Below, piece by piece: positions 1-6,631 of a stretch of DNA of 7,780 nucleotides. A model generated the notes under the pieces. The model did not search any database, was not told where the DNA came from, and saw only the letters and a program-made list of their open reading frames with translations. Position numbers and translations under genes: made by a program. How positions within the stretch are numbered: the stretch's first letter is position 1; the number at the start of each line of letters is the position of its first letter. This stretch comes from an uncultured Synergistales bacterium (GTDB taxonomy: Bacteria; Synergistota; Synergistia; Synergistales; Aminobacteriaceae), in assembly GCA_905233335.1 (NCBI GenBank), contig CAJOED010000015.1, positions 1 through 7,780 on the forward strand. The letters are read 5' to 3'.

Positions 1-1
1 G

Positions 2-2182
2 GGAGCACTCGTTCTTGACGGAAACAGCGATATGGTCATGTCGGGTCAGGGGTATAAACTTCAGGGCTACAAGATGGAGGAGACTCCGCTTGACGGATAC
101 CAGCAGGCCGCAGAACTTTCCACCGTGAATATTCCTTTGGGACAGAAGATAGACGCAAAAGCTACGACTCGCGTGGACTATCAGTGCAACTTGGACAGCA
201 GGAGCAACGCATATCTCTCTTACGGTTTCGCGGACATTCCGTACAACGTTGTAGCCGGGCACAATTCGAGCAGTGCTGGTTATGCGGTTGTGTCTATGGG
301 CGGCACTGACTACGATATGACTTTCACCACAGACTTCAACGCTACAGCGAACTCTGACACTTCCGGCGTAAATTACTTGAGCATTGACTTGGGCAACGGC
401 GGCGCAAATTCCACGATTACTCTTGACATGGTGAACGTCGACAACGTTACGGGAATGCCGAACTTAGCACTACCGAAAATCAATCTTGATGCAACAGGCG
501 CATATGTACCGACAGTTGCTGAAGCAAGCGCGGACACAGGTGCGGCAGGAGGTGTTGAGGGCTGGCTTGATGAGGGAATGAATTTCTATGACACCGCCAA
601 CCTTCCGACAACACTTACGCAGGCACAGCTCGATAAATTGATGCCTGTATACCGTTTTCCTGGACAGACACCCCCGAAATATTTTGCCGCACAGTATGAT
701 GATGCTACCGGCGCAATGAAGATACGCAACGTTACGCTTCTCGACGCGGCAGGAAACGAAATCACTCCGACGAATGCAGGATTGTTTGATGATATTGGGA
801 ATGCTGCTCTTGCGGTCGACCGTATAAGCGCAAACCCTACAGTCTTCACGTACAACATCAAGGACAACATGAACTACACGAGCTTCCGTCTTTCAGGAGC
901 ACCGACAATAGCAACAGCGGCGGCGGCTGACGGTGAGAATGTGAATGTGTCGTACAACTTTGTAGCGGAGTTTGATGAGAGCGTAGAGGTGGGCGGCACA
1001 AATTCTGACTTGTCGAAAACGGCCTCGAAACTGACACTATGGTATTACGGCTACAGCAATGCGGACGCGGCTGACTATGCGGCAGGGACAGCAGTAGAAG
1101 GAATGCACAAGCTCGAAGCTACCGTGTACTTCAACGCTGACGGAACGTTTGACTCTGTACAGTGGACGGACAACAACAACAACAACGCTCCTTTGGGTTA
1201 CAGGATTGTTGACGGGACATTACCGAACGGCGATGCGGCGGGTCCGAACTTCCAGATAGCAATCGGTACAGCAACGAGCACCAGCAGCAAGAAGGACACG
1301 TTGAACTTCATGCAGGCGCAGAACCTCGACAACCCCGGCCCGACGGATCAGCTTGGTGTATGGGGAACGCAGGGTACACTTTATCAGGGCGGCTATCACG
1401 CGACGAAAGTAACTATTTACGATGACGACGGCAAAGAACACACGCTTGAAGTTACGTTCAAGAAGCTCACGGAAAACCGCTGGCGTTGGGAGGCGTTCCT
1501 TGTTGAGAAGGACGAACAGAGCGGGGAAGATAAACTTGCGAACATAATACCCGTTCCGAGTTCTGGCGAAATTGAGTTCGACGGTTCCGGGCGCATAAGC
1601 AACGCTGTAACGAGCGACAACACACGGCGCGGCGACGGCAACGACAGGTTCCCGAATGCTGAAGTGGAGATCTCGCTCCCGTTCAGTCTCAACGGACAAC
1701 CGAACAGCGTGGTAACTCTGAATTTCGGCGGCGGCGTTGGAGCTGGCGGAAGTGCTCTTGATGGAGTTACGCAGTTTGCTTCAGAGACGACAACGAAGCC
1801 CGTGTACCAGGACGGATACACTATGGGAGTGCTCAAGAATTATTCTGTTGCGGTTGACGGCGTGATTACCGGCTCATACGATAACGGCGTTAATATTCCT
1901 CTGTACCGTGTAGCACTTGCGACATTCGCTAACGAGCAGGGACTCGAAAAAGTCGGCAACACGATGTTCAAAGCGTCGGTGAACTCCGGCAACGCAAATA
2001 TTGACGGGGCTACGACGAACGGCAAAGGCTCAATCATGTCGCAGTACGTGGAGATGTCGAACGTGGATCTCACAGAAGAGTTTACGCACCTGATTATAGC
2101 GCAGAGAGGATTCCAGGCGAATACGCGCGTAGTTACGGTGAGCGACCAGATACTTGAAGAGGTCGTGAACTTGAAGAGGTAG
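2..2182 (+). CDS. flgE: Flagellar hook protein FlgE, 3' part (5' end outside window)
   Basis: FlgE polymerises into the hook, the flexible joint between the flagellar rod and filament outside the cell. The reading frame is open to the window edge; 726 codons are visible and the true start lies upstream, so the ATG at 32 is internal. Near the left edge the residues GYKLQGYKM match the hook/basal-body N-terminal region that leads into the FlaE domain. A FlaE-like stretch lies around visible residues 457-500 (GGYHATKVTIYDDDGKEHTLEV). The C-terminal hook signature follows, with YSVAVDGVITGSYDNG near residue 613 and SNVDLTEEFTHLIIAQRGFQ in the last 45 residues, the Flg_bbr_C coiled coil. The middle (about residues 60-450) is rich in D, N, T, G and A, and looks like extra surface-exposed domains. 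The protein must exceed 726 residues, far longer than the roughly 400-residue enterobacterial FlgE. The identity is secure; an intrinsic terminator follows, so this is the last gene of its transcript. Confidence 0.95.
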   Translation, partial: GALVLDGNSDMVMSGQGYKLQGYKMEETPLDGYQQAAELSTVNIPLGQKIDAKATTRVDYQCNLDSRSNAYLSYGFADIPYNVVAGHNSSSAGYAVVSMGGTDYDMTFTTDFNATANSDTSGVNYLSIDLGNGGANSTITLDMVNVDNVTGMPNLALPKINLDATGAYVPTVAEASADTGAAGGVEGWLDEGMNFYDTANLPTTLTQAQLDKLMPVYRFPGQTPPKYFAAQYDDATGAMKIRNVTLLDAAGNEITPTNAGLFDDIGNAALAVDRISANPTVFTYNIKDNMNYTSFRLSGAPTIATAAAADGENVNVSYNFVAEFDESVEVGGTNSDLSKTASKLTLWYYGYSNADAADYAAGTAVEGMHKLEATVYFNADGTFDSVQWTDNNNNNAPLGYRIVDGTLPNGDAAGPNFQIAIGTATSTSSKKDTLNFMQAQNLDNPGPTDQLGVWGTQGTLYQGGYHATKVTIYDDDGKEHTLEVTFKKLTENRWRWEAFLVEKDEQSGEDKLANIIPVPSSGEIEFDGSGRISNAVTSDNTRRGDGNDRFPNAEVEISLPFSLNGQPNSVVTLNFGGGVGAGGSALDGVTQFASETTTKPVYQDGYTMGVLKNYSVAVDGVITGSYDNGVNIPLYRVALATFANEQGLEKVGNTMFKASVNSGNANIDGATTNGKGSIMSQYVEMSNVDLTEEFTHLIIAQRGFQANTRVVTVSDQILEEVVNLKR
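1169..1186 (+). repeat. (AAC)5 microsatellite inside flgE
   Basis: One GAC codon is followed by five consecutive AAC codons, giving Asp-Asn5 in the variable central region of the hook protein. Because the unit is three bases, slippage would change the number of asparagines without shifting the frame. It lies in a likely surface-exposed loop. It is short, so functional importance is uncertain. Confidence 0.6.
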
Positions 2183-2201
2183 CACACAGCATAAATATTT
2201 G

Positions 2202-2240
2202 TCCCCTGTCTGAATTTTTCGGGCGGGGGATTTTGTTTTT
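2202..2240 (+). terminator. Intrinsic terminator after flgE
   Basis: A 9-bp stem (TCCCCTGTC at 2202-2210 with GGCGGGGGA at 2222-2230, two G-T wobbles) closes an 11-base loop and is followed directly by the T-rich run TTTTGTTTTT. It begins 19 bases after the flgE stop codon. It should end the flagellar transcript before the amylosucrase-like gene. Confidence 0.85.
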
Positions 2241-2265
2241 CCCGGCGTTGTAATGTCCTTTACGA

Positions 2266-2271
2266 TATAAT
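2266..2271 (+). promoter_or_regulatory. Sigma-70-type -10 box for the amylosucrase-like gene
   Basis: A perfect TATAAT sits just after the flgE terminator. No good -35 lies at 16-18 bases; the nearest candidate, TTGTAA at 2248-2253, is only 12 bases away, or 17 bases from an alternative -10, TATGAA, at 2271-2276. Either reading puts the transcription start at about 2278-2283. That makes the upstream in-frame ATG at 2272 unlikely to be used and supports the start at 2317. Confidence 0.55.
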
Positions 2272-2297
2272 ATGAACAATCCCAAATTTCTCACAAC

Positions 2298-2307
2298 AAG
2301 GAGTGAT
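2298..2307 (+). promoter_or_regulatory. Ribosome binding site deciding the start at 2317
   Basis: AAGGAGTGAT is strongly complementary to the 16S rRNA 3' end, allowing a one-base gap, and ends 9 bases before the ATG at 2317. The alternative ATG at 2272 lies upstream of this site and abuts the -10 box, so it is rejected as the start. Confidence 0.7.
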
Positions 2308-2316
2308 ATTGTTATC

Positions 2317-4145
2317 ATGAATAAGTTTGAAGAAAGACTTGCACAACACTACGACGAACTCAAATGGCTGTACTATGAGCTTTACGGGAGCGACAAACAA
2401 GCATTCGACTATTTCTGCTACATGCTCAAAAAATGCTGGGAAGAACGCCCCGACTACCTCAAGCATGACCTCGACGACGCTCGCGCTGAAGTCCCCGACT
2501 GGTACGCCGGCAATGACATTCTCGGCATGATGATGTACACGGAGTGTTTCGGGAAAAATCTTCAGGGCGTAAAATCCCACCTCGATTACGTACAGGAATG
2601 CGGCGTTACGTATCTGCACCTCATGCCCCTTCTCGACACCCCCAAAGGCAGAAGCGACGGCGGCTATGCTGTGTCGGATTTCCGAAAAGTTCGTCCTGAC
2701 TTGGGCACAATGGATGACCTTGCAGAACTCACCGCAAAATGTCATTCGCTCGGCATAAGTGTATGTCTTGATTTCGTCATGAATCACACGAGCGAGGATC
2801 ACGAATGGGCAAAGCGTGCTCGTAAAGGTGAGAAAGAGTTTCAGGACAGATACTTTTTCTTTGACAACTGGGAAATCCCGAACCAGTTCGAGCAGAATTT
2901 GCCGGAAGTTTTTCCGACGACAGCACCGGGAAATTTCACATACAACGAGGAGTCCGGGAAAGTCGTAATGACTACGTTCTACCCGTACCAGTGGGACTTG
3001 AATTACCGCAATCCTGTAGTGTTCAACGACATGACAGAGAACATGCTTTATCTCTGCAACAAGGGAATCGACATCATCAGGCTTGACGCTGTACCGTACA
3101 TCTGGAAAACTCTGGGCACGAACTGCCGCAACCTTCCGCAGGTACATACGCTTGTGCGAATTATGCGAATGGCCGCTGAAATCGTCTGTCCCGGAACGTT
3201 ATTGCTCGGTGAAGTCGTCATGGAGCCGTCAAAAGTCGTGCCGTATTTCGGGACAGTGGAGAAGCCCGAATGCAACATGCTCTACAACGTAACGACGATG
3301 GCAAGCACATGGCACACGGTAGCGACTCAAGACACGCGCCTCATGAAGCACCAGCTCGCAAGCGTTTTCGCCCTCCCGAAACAGTACGTGTTCCTGAACT
3401 ATCTGCGCTGTCATGATGATATAGGCTGGGGGCTTGACTATGACTTCCTGCGGACGTTCGGAATTGATGAGGTTGCGCACAAAAAATACCTGAACGACTA
3501 CTTCAAGGGAGATTTCCGGGACTCACCTTCACGCGGCGAAACGTACAATGACGCTCCCGAACTCGGCGACGCGAGAATGTGCGGTACGACGGCTTCACTC
3601 TGCGGGCTTGAGGCGGCAAACAGAGATATGGCTGTGAGGCTCGACATTATGCTTCATGCGTTCCTGTTCACACAGACTACAGCGGCGACGAAATCGGACA
3701 GCTCAACGACTACACGTACCACGACGACCCCGACAAGGCAGCCGACAGCAGATACATTCACCGCGGGGCGTTTCACTGGGAGAATGCGGCCAAGAGGGAA
3801 GATCTTTCCACGCCGGAAGGAAAACTCTTCAACGCAATACACACACTGACGGGACTCCGTGATACTCAGGAAGTGTTCTCGAACTCGGCGGATACTTGGC
3901 TTGTTGAGACGGGGAACGATCACATTCTCGGCATCGGCAGGTATTACGGCGAAAAGACAAAGAAGGAGAAAATGCTGGCGTTCTTCAACTTCAGCGATGA
4001 GGCGCAGACGTTCACCCCTGACGAAAATCTCGGCGGAATATTCGAGTACCGTAACATGATGAACGGCGAAAAGTTCACGGGCGGTGCTAACGGCCAAGTA
4101 CGGCTTGAGGGATACAGCTTCTTGTGGCTTCTTGCGGAACTGTAG
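2317..4145 (+). pseudogene. GH13 amylosucrase-like enzyme, frameshifted near the 3' end
   Basis: Amylosucrase (GH13_4) splits sucrose and either transfers glucose to an alpha-1,4-glucan or releases it. The four GH13 regions are present: DFVMNHTS (D152, N156, H157), IIRLDAV (nucleophile D257), LLLGEVV (acid/base E299) and RCHDDIGW (H366, D367). RCHDDIGW is typical of amylosucrases. Frame 1 runs from ATG 2317 to TGA at 3847-3849 (510 residues), but after FLFTQ (to 3675) it becomes a Thr/Arg-rich tail unlike the family. From 3678 frame 0 reads YSGDEIGQLNDY, DSRYIHRGAFHW and the C-terminal beta domain, ending AFFNF...FLWLLAEL at TAG 4143. Between FTQ and YSGDE the usual GIPxx residues of strand beta-8 are absent, so roughly 13 bases (13 or 16) appear deleted. 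Restored length would be about 613 residues, close to the 636 of Neisseria ASase. No sugar transporter is adjacent. The specificity could also be sucrose hydrolase. It is a recent pseudogene, a strain variant or an assembly fault. Confidence 0.85.
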
Positions 4146-4160
4146 AAACATAAAAGAATA

Positions 4161-4191
4161 CCCCCGGCATCGTGTCGGGGGCGTTTTTTTT
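4161..4191 (+). terminator. Intrinsic terminator after the amylosucrase-like gene, possibly bidirectional
   Basis: CCCCCGGCA (4161-4169) pairs with TGTCGGGGG (4173-4181) around a TCG loop, giving a 9-bp stem with one G-T pair. Eight T residues follow at 4184-4191. On the minus strand the same hairpin is followed by a T-rich tract (complement of 4150-4160), and the convergent rubredoxin gene ends at 4208, so it may serve both directions. Confidence 0.88.
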
Positions 4192-4207
4192 CGTGATTTC
4201 GTGATAG

Positions 4208-4366
4208 TTATTCGGCCTCAAACATATCTTTGCCGACTGCACACAGCGGACACACCCAGCCTTCAGGGACATCTTCCCATGCTGTTCCCGGTGCTACTCC
4301 GTTGTCGGGGTCTCCTGCTTCAGGGTCATAGACATAACCGCAGACAGTGCACACATACTTTTTCAT
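4208..4366 (-). CDS. Rubredoxin (52 residues)
   Basis: Rubredoxin is a small cytoplasmic one-electron carrier with one iron held by four cysteines. In anaerobes it passes electrons to oxygen- and superoxide-detoxifying enzymes or other reductases. The protein begins MKKYVCTVCGYVYDP and contains the two knuckles CTVCG and CPLCA, plus the family segments DPDNGVAPGTAWEDVP and GKDMFE. Length is typical. In the second knuckle the usual Gly after the last Cys is Ala. Two in-frame ATGs exist. The start at 4366 lies 9 bases after GGAGG (complement of 4376-4380), whereas the one at 4372 (adding MV) lies only 3 bases after it, so 4366 is chosen. The gene follows the transporter gene on the same strand by 51 bases and also has its own promoter. 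Identity is secure; the electron partner cannot be told from context. Confidence 0.95.
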   Translation of the reverse strand: MKKYVCTVCGYVYDPEAGDPDNGVAPGTAWEDVPEGWVCPLCAVGKDMFEAE

Positions 4367-4375
4367 TACCATTAA

Positions 4376-4383
4376 CCTCCCTC
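4376..4383 (-). promoter_or_regulatory. Ribosome binding site of rubredoxin
   Basis: Read on the minus strand this is GAGGGAGG. Its spacing, 9 bases to the ATG at 4366 against 3 to the ATG at 4372, favours the shorter protein. Confidence 0.7.
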
Positions 4384-4396
4384 GAAATTTGCGCTA

Positions 4397-4405
4397 ATTA
4401 TAGCA
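4397..4405 (-). promoter_or_regulatory. Extended -10 promoter for rubredoxin
   Basis: The minus strand reads TGCTATAAT: a consensus TATAAT (4402-4397) preceded by the TGn extended -10 element. No clear -35 is present at 16-18 bases, as is common for extended -10 promoters. The predicted start near 4390 gives a leader of about 24 bases. The site lies in the 51-base gap after the transporter stop codon. Confidence 0.6.
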
Positions 4406-4417
4406 TAATACGCCGTT

Positions 4418-5797
4418 TTATTTCGCGAACGTCTGGTAGTATCCCACGCCGAGAATCACGAGAATGATTACCGGCACTATGTAGCTGAAGTAGAAACGCA
4501 ACGCCTTCGGGAATTTCGCGCCCTTTCCGATGTCTGCTTCCGCTATGAACTTGTCCCATCCCCAGCCGTATCTTGTTACGCAGAACATGAGGTACACTAA
4601 CGCTCCTATGGGCAGAAGGTTATTGCTGACTATGAAGTCTTCAAGGTCAAGCACTCCCGACCCTGCTCCAAGCGGCTGAATGAATGACCACGCATTGAAG
4701 CCAAGTGCGCACGGTATCGACAGAATGAATACGCTCACGCCCATGAACAGGGACGATTTTGTGCGCGTCCACCCGAAACTGTCCATGAAGCACGCTACGA
4801 TGTTCTCGAACACAGCTATTACTGTCGAGAGTGCCGCAAAACTCATGAACAGGAAGAATAACGCTCCCCATATTTGTCCGTTGGGCATGAAGTTAAACAT
4901 GTTCGGGAGGGTTACGAATATTAAGCCGGGACCTGCACCGGGGTTAATGCCGTAAGCAAAACACGCCGGGAAAATGATTAGTCCTGCCGTCAGTGCTACG
5001 AACGTATCAAGCCCCGTAATGATGAGGCTCTCACCGAATAATGTTCTGTCCTTGCTGATGTAGCTTCCGAAAATTGCCATTGACCCGATGCCCAAGCTCA
5101 ACGTGAAGAACGCCTGACCTAGTGCCGCATATAACGTCGTCCCAAGTCCTGATGAGAATAATTTGCTGAAGTCCGGCTTGAGGTAAAATTCGAGTCCCTT
5201 CTCTGCTCCCTCAAGTGTTACGGAACGCACCGCAAGAGCTATCATGATTAACAGAAGTCCGCACATCATAGCTTTGGTTACGCGCTCGACTCCCCTGCGG
5301 AGGCCGGAGAAACATACGACAGTCCCGATTACCACCGCGAGAGTCATCCAGAACATCATCTGCGACGGTGAAGCAAGGAATGACCCGAAAAAGCTGCCGA
5401 CTTCTTCAGAGCTTATGCCCGTGAGGTTCCCTGCTGCTGAATAGTACGTGTAAGCAAGCATCCAGCCCGTTACTGTCGTGTAGAACATCATGAGAATGTA
5501 GTTGCCGATCCAGCCGATATAGCCCCAGAGAGACCAGACTTTGTGTTCAGGACGCAGAACAGCGAACGAACGCGACATGCTCTGCTGTGAAGCCCTGCCG
5601 ACCGCAAATTCCATTACCATTATGGGCATTGCCAGAAACAGAAGGAACACTATGTAGACAAGAACGAATGCTGCTCCTCCGTACTGCCCCGTTATGAAGG
5701 GGAAACGCCAGACGTTGCCGAGTCCGATTGCACAGCCGGCAGAGAGAAAGATAAAACCCAAACGGCTTGCGAATGTTTCTCGTGATTTATCAGCCAT
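4418..5797 (-). CDS. Sodium-dependent amino-acid transporter, NSS/SNF family, 11 TM
   Basis: This is a LeuT-fold inner-membrane symporter that would import amino acids or related amines with sodium. The 459-residue protein opens with the family signature GFIFLSAGCAIGLGNVWRFP (TM1, about residues 14-33), where the unwound GLGN segment carries the conserved Asn28. Hydrophobic segments follow at about 41-66, 88-119, 146-166, 174-195, 219-246, 253-282, 309-340, 348-367, 386-408 and 434-456, giving 11 TMs, the number seen in MhsT-like bacterial members rather than the 12 of LeuT. TM6 contains SLGIGSM (234-240) and TM8 contains ALSTVIAV (322-329). A Cys (C22) stands where LeuT has Asn21 near the substrate, a common kind of substitution that hints at a different specificity. 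The ATG at 5797 follows GGAGGT by 9 bases. The substrate cannot be read from sequence. An amino-acid-fermenting lifestyle would fit. Confidence 0.93.
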   Translation of the reverse strand: MADKSRETFASRLGFIFLSAGCAIGLGNVWRFPFITGQYGGAAFVLVYIVFLLFLAMPIMVMEFAVGRASQQSMSRSFAVLRPEHKVWSLWGYIGWIGNYILMMFYTTVTGWMLAYTYYSAAGNLTGISSEEVGSFFGSFLASPSQMMFWMTLAVVIGTVVCFSGLRRGVERVTKAMMCGLLLIMIALAVRSVTLEGAEKGLEFYLKPDFSKLFSSGLGTTLYAALGQAFFTLSLGIGSMAIFGSYISKDRTLFGESLIITGLDTFVALTAGLIIFPACFAYGINPGAGPGLIFVTLPNMFNFMPNGQIWGALFFLFMSFAALSTVIAVFENIVACFMDSFGWTRTKSSLFMGVSVFILSIPCALGFNAWSFIQPLGAGSGVLDLEDFIVSNNLLPIGALVYLMFCVTRYGWGWDKFIAEADIGKGAKFPKALRFYFSYIVPVIILVILGVGYYQTFAK

Positions 5798-5806
5798 GAA
5801 AAAATT

Positions 5807-5812
5807 ACCTCC
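5807..5812 (-). promoter_or_regulatory. Ribosome binding site of the NSS transporter
   Basis: The minus strand reads GGAGGT, 9 bases before the ATG at 5797, which fixes the start. Confidence 0.8.
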
Positions 5813-5830
5813 AAATAAAATAATTTCAAG

Positions 5831-5839
5831 ATTATAGCA
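5831..5839 (-). promoter_or_regulatory. Extended -10 promoter for the NSS transporter
   Basis: The minus strand reads TGCTATAAT, the same 9-mer as the rubredoxin promoter. No convincing -35 is seen at 16-18 bases (the hexamer at 17 bases is ACTCTC). The predicted start near 5824 gives a leader of about 27 bases that includes the ribosome binding site. Confidence 0.6.
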
Positions 5840-5851
5840 GTTTACGCAATT

Positions 5852-5879
5852 TTGAGAGTTTTCACAAAAGATTTATAAT
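5852..5879 (+). promoter_or_regulatory. Sigma-70-type promoter for the ttcA-like gene
   Basis: TTGAGA (5852-5857, five of six to TTGACA) and a perfect TATAAT (5874-5879) are 16 bases apart. The expected transcription start is about 5885-5888, only 3-6 bases before the ATG at 5891. It is divergent from the transporter promoter, 12 bases from that element. Confidence 0.75.
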
Positions 5880-5890
5880 GTCATCAAAAA

Positions 5891-6631
5891 ATGTACACAC
5901 AGAATTTTGATGAAGCACTATGCGTTTCTTTGCGGAGAAAAATAGGTAAGGCAATCGCACAGTGGCACATGATTTCACAAGGCGATAATGTCCTCGTCGG
6001 TTTGTCGGGCGGAAAAGACAGCATGATACTCCTTCATGCACTTCACGAGTTCGCACGGAGAAGCCCGGTGAAGTTTTCCCTTGCGGCTGTGAGCGTGAAA
6101 CTTTCCGGAATGGACACATCACCCCTCAAAGAATACTGTAGGCACAAGAATATACGCTATGAAGTCATCGAGCATGACATTATAGGCATAATCAGGACGC
6201 GCGACGAAAAATCCCCGTGTTCATTCTGTGCAAACATGCGGCGTGGAATAATAAGCTCGTGGGCATCACAGAACGGTTACAGCAAATTAGCTCTCGGACA
6301 CAGCCTTGATGACGCTGTAGAAACGTTCTTCATGAACTTGCTGCATTCGGGACGCGCAAAAAGTTTTCAGCCGGTCGCGCACATGTCCAGGACGGGCGTA
6401 ACGGTCATAAGGCCGCTGGTACTATCTACGGAAGCCGCAATCATTGACGAGGTGAAGAGGCTGGGACTTCCTGTTGTGCCTAGTGCGTGTCCTTTTGCGG
6501 GACATACAGAGAGGCAGAGAACGCGCGAATACATCTCCGACTTGAGGGAGAGAGTCCCGGACTTGTACGGAAAAATTATTCACGCGCTCGAAAATCTGTC
6601 GTGCTCAGACAGCTGGGACGGAAGCAAATAA
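5891..6631 (+). CDS. TtcA-family tRNA 2-thiolation enzyme (PP-loop ATPase)
   Basis: TtcA-type enzymes activate a tRNA base with ATP and insert sulfur; TtcA itself makes 2-thiocytidine at position 32 using a [4Fe-4S] cluster. The PP-loop SGGKDS is at residues 39-44 after DNVLVGL. The central CSFC (C110, C113) precedes the family segment NMRRGII, then LALGHSLDDAVETFF (134-148), and a third cysteine is at C200 in SACPFAGHTERQR. C110, C113 and C200 match in order and context the three cluster ligands of E. coli TtcA. At 246 residues it is shorter than E. coli TtcA (311), as are many TtcA-family proteins in anaerobes, so the exact target base is uncertain and no gene symbol is given. The start at 5891 has no ribosome binding site, and the promoter predicts an almost leaderless mRNA. 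No other in-frame start before the PP-loop fits better. The 3' end overlaps the convergent methyltransferase gene. Confidence 0.9.
   Translation: MYTQNFDEALCVSLRRKIGKAIAQWHMISQGDNVLVGLSGGKDSMILLHALHEFARRSPVKFSLAAVSVKLSGMDTSPLKEYCRHKNIRYEVIEHDIIGIIRTRDEKSPCSFCANMRRGIISSWASQNGYSKLALGHSLDDAVETFFMNLLHSGRAKSFQPVAHMSRTGVTVIRPLVLSTEAAIIDEVKRLGLPVVPSACPFAGHTERQRTREYISDLRERVPDLYGKIIHALENLSCSDSWDGSK

Noticed and set aside
1220..1836. Two overlapping minus-strand open frames inside flgE
   Set aside because: They are antisense shadows of a secure flgE reading frame and show no protein family features.
2272..2316. Upstream ATG at 2272 as the amylosucrase start
   Set aside because: It directly follows the TATAAT box and precedes the only ribosome binding site; the ATG at 2317 fits both.
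2260..3147. Long open frame (295 codons) on the minus strand opposite the amylosucrase-like gene
   Set aside because: It lies entirely antisense to a gene with all GH13 catalytic motifs, has no recognisable domain, and its composition is what the reverse frame of a GC-balanced coding region gives.
3679..3849. Thr/Arg-rich C-terminal tail of the frame-1 amylosucrase ORF as a genuine new domain
   Set aside because: The overlapping frame 0 encodes the conserved family C-terminus over the same bases, so the tail is out-of-frame translation.
3678..3849. Programmed ribosomal frameshift as the explanation for the amylosucrase frame change
   Set aside because: There is no slippery heptamer at 3670-3680, and residues of the conserved beta-8 strand are missing, which frameshifting alone would not explain.
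4372..4372. Upstream ATG at 4372 as the rubredoxin start (adds two residues)
   Set aside because: It is only 3 bases from the GGAGG, too close for normal initiation; the ATG at 4366 has 9-base spacing and gives the usual MKKY start.
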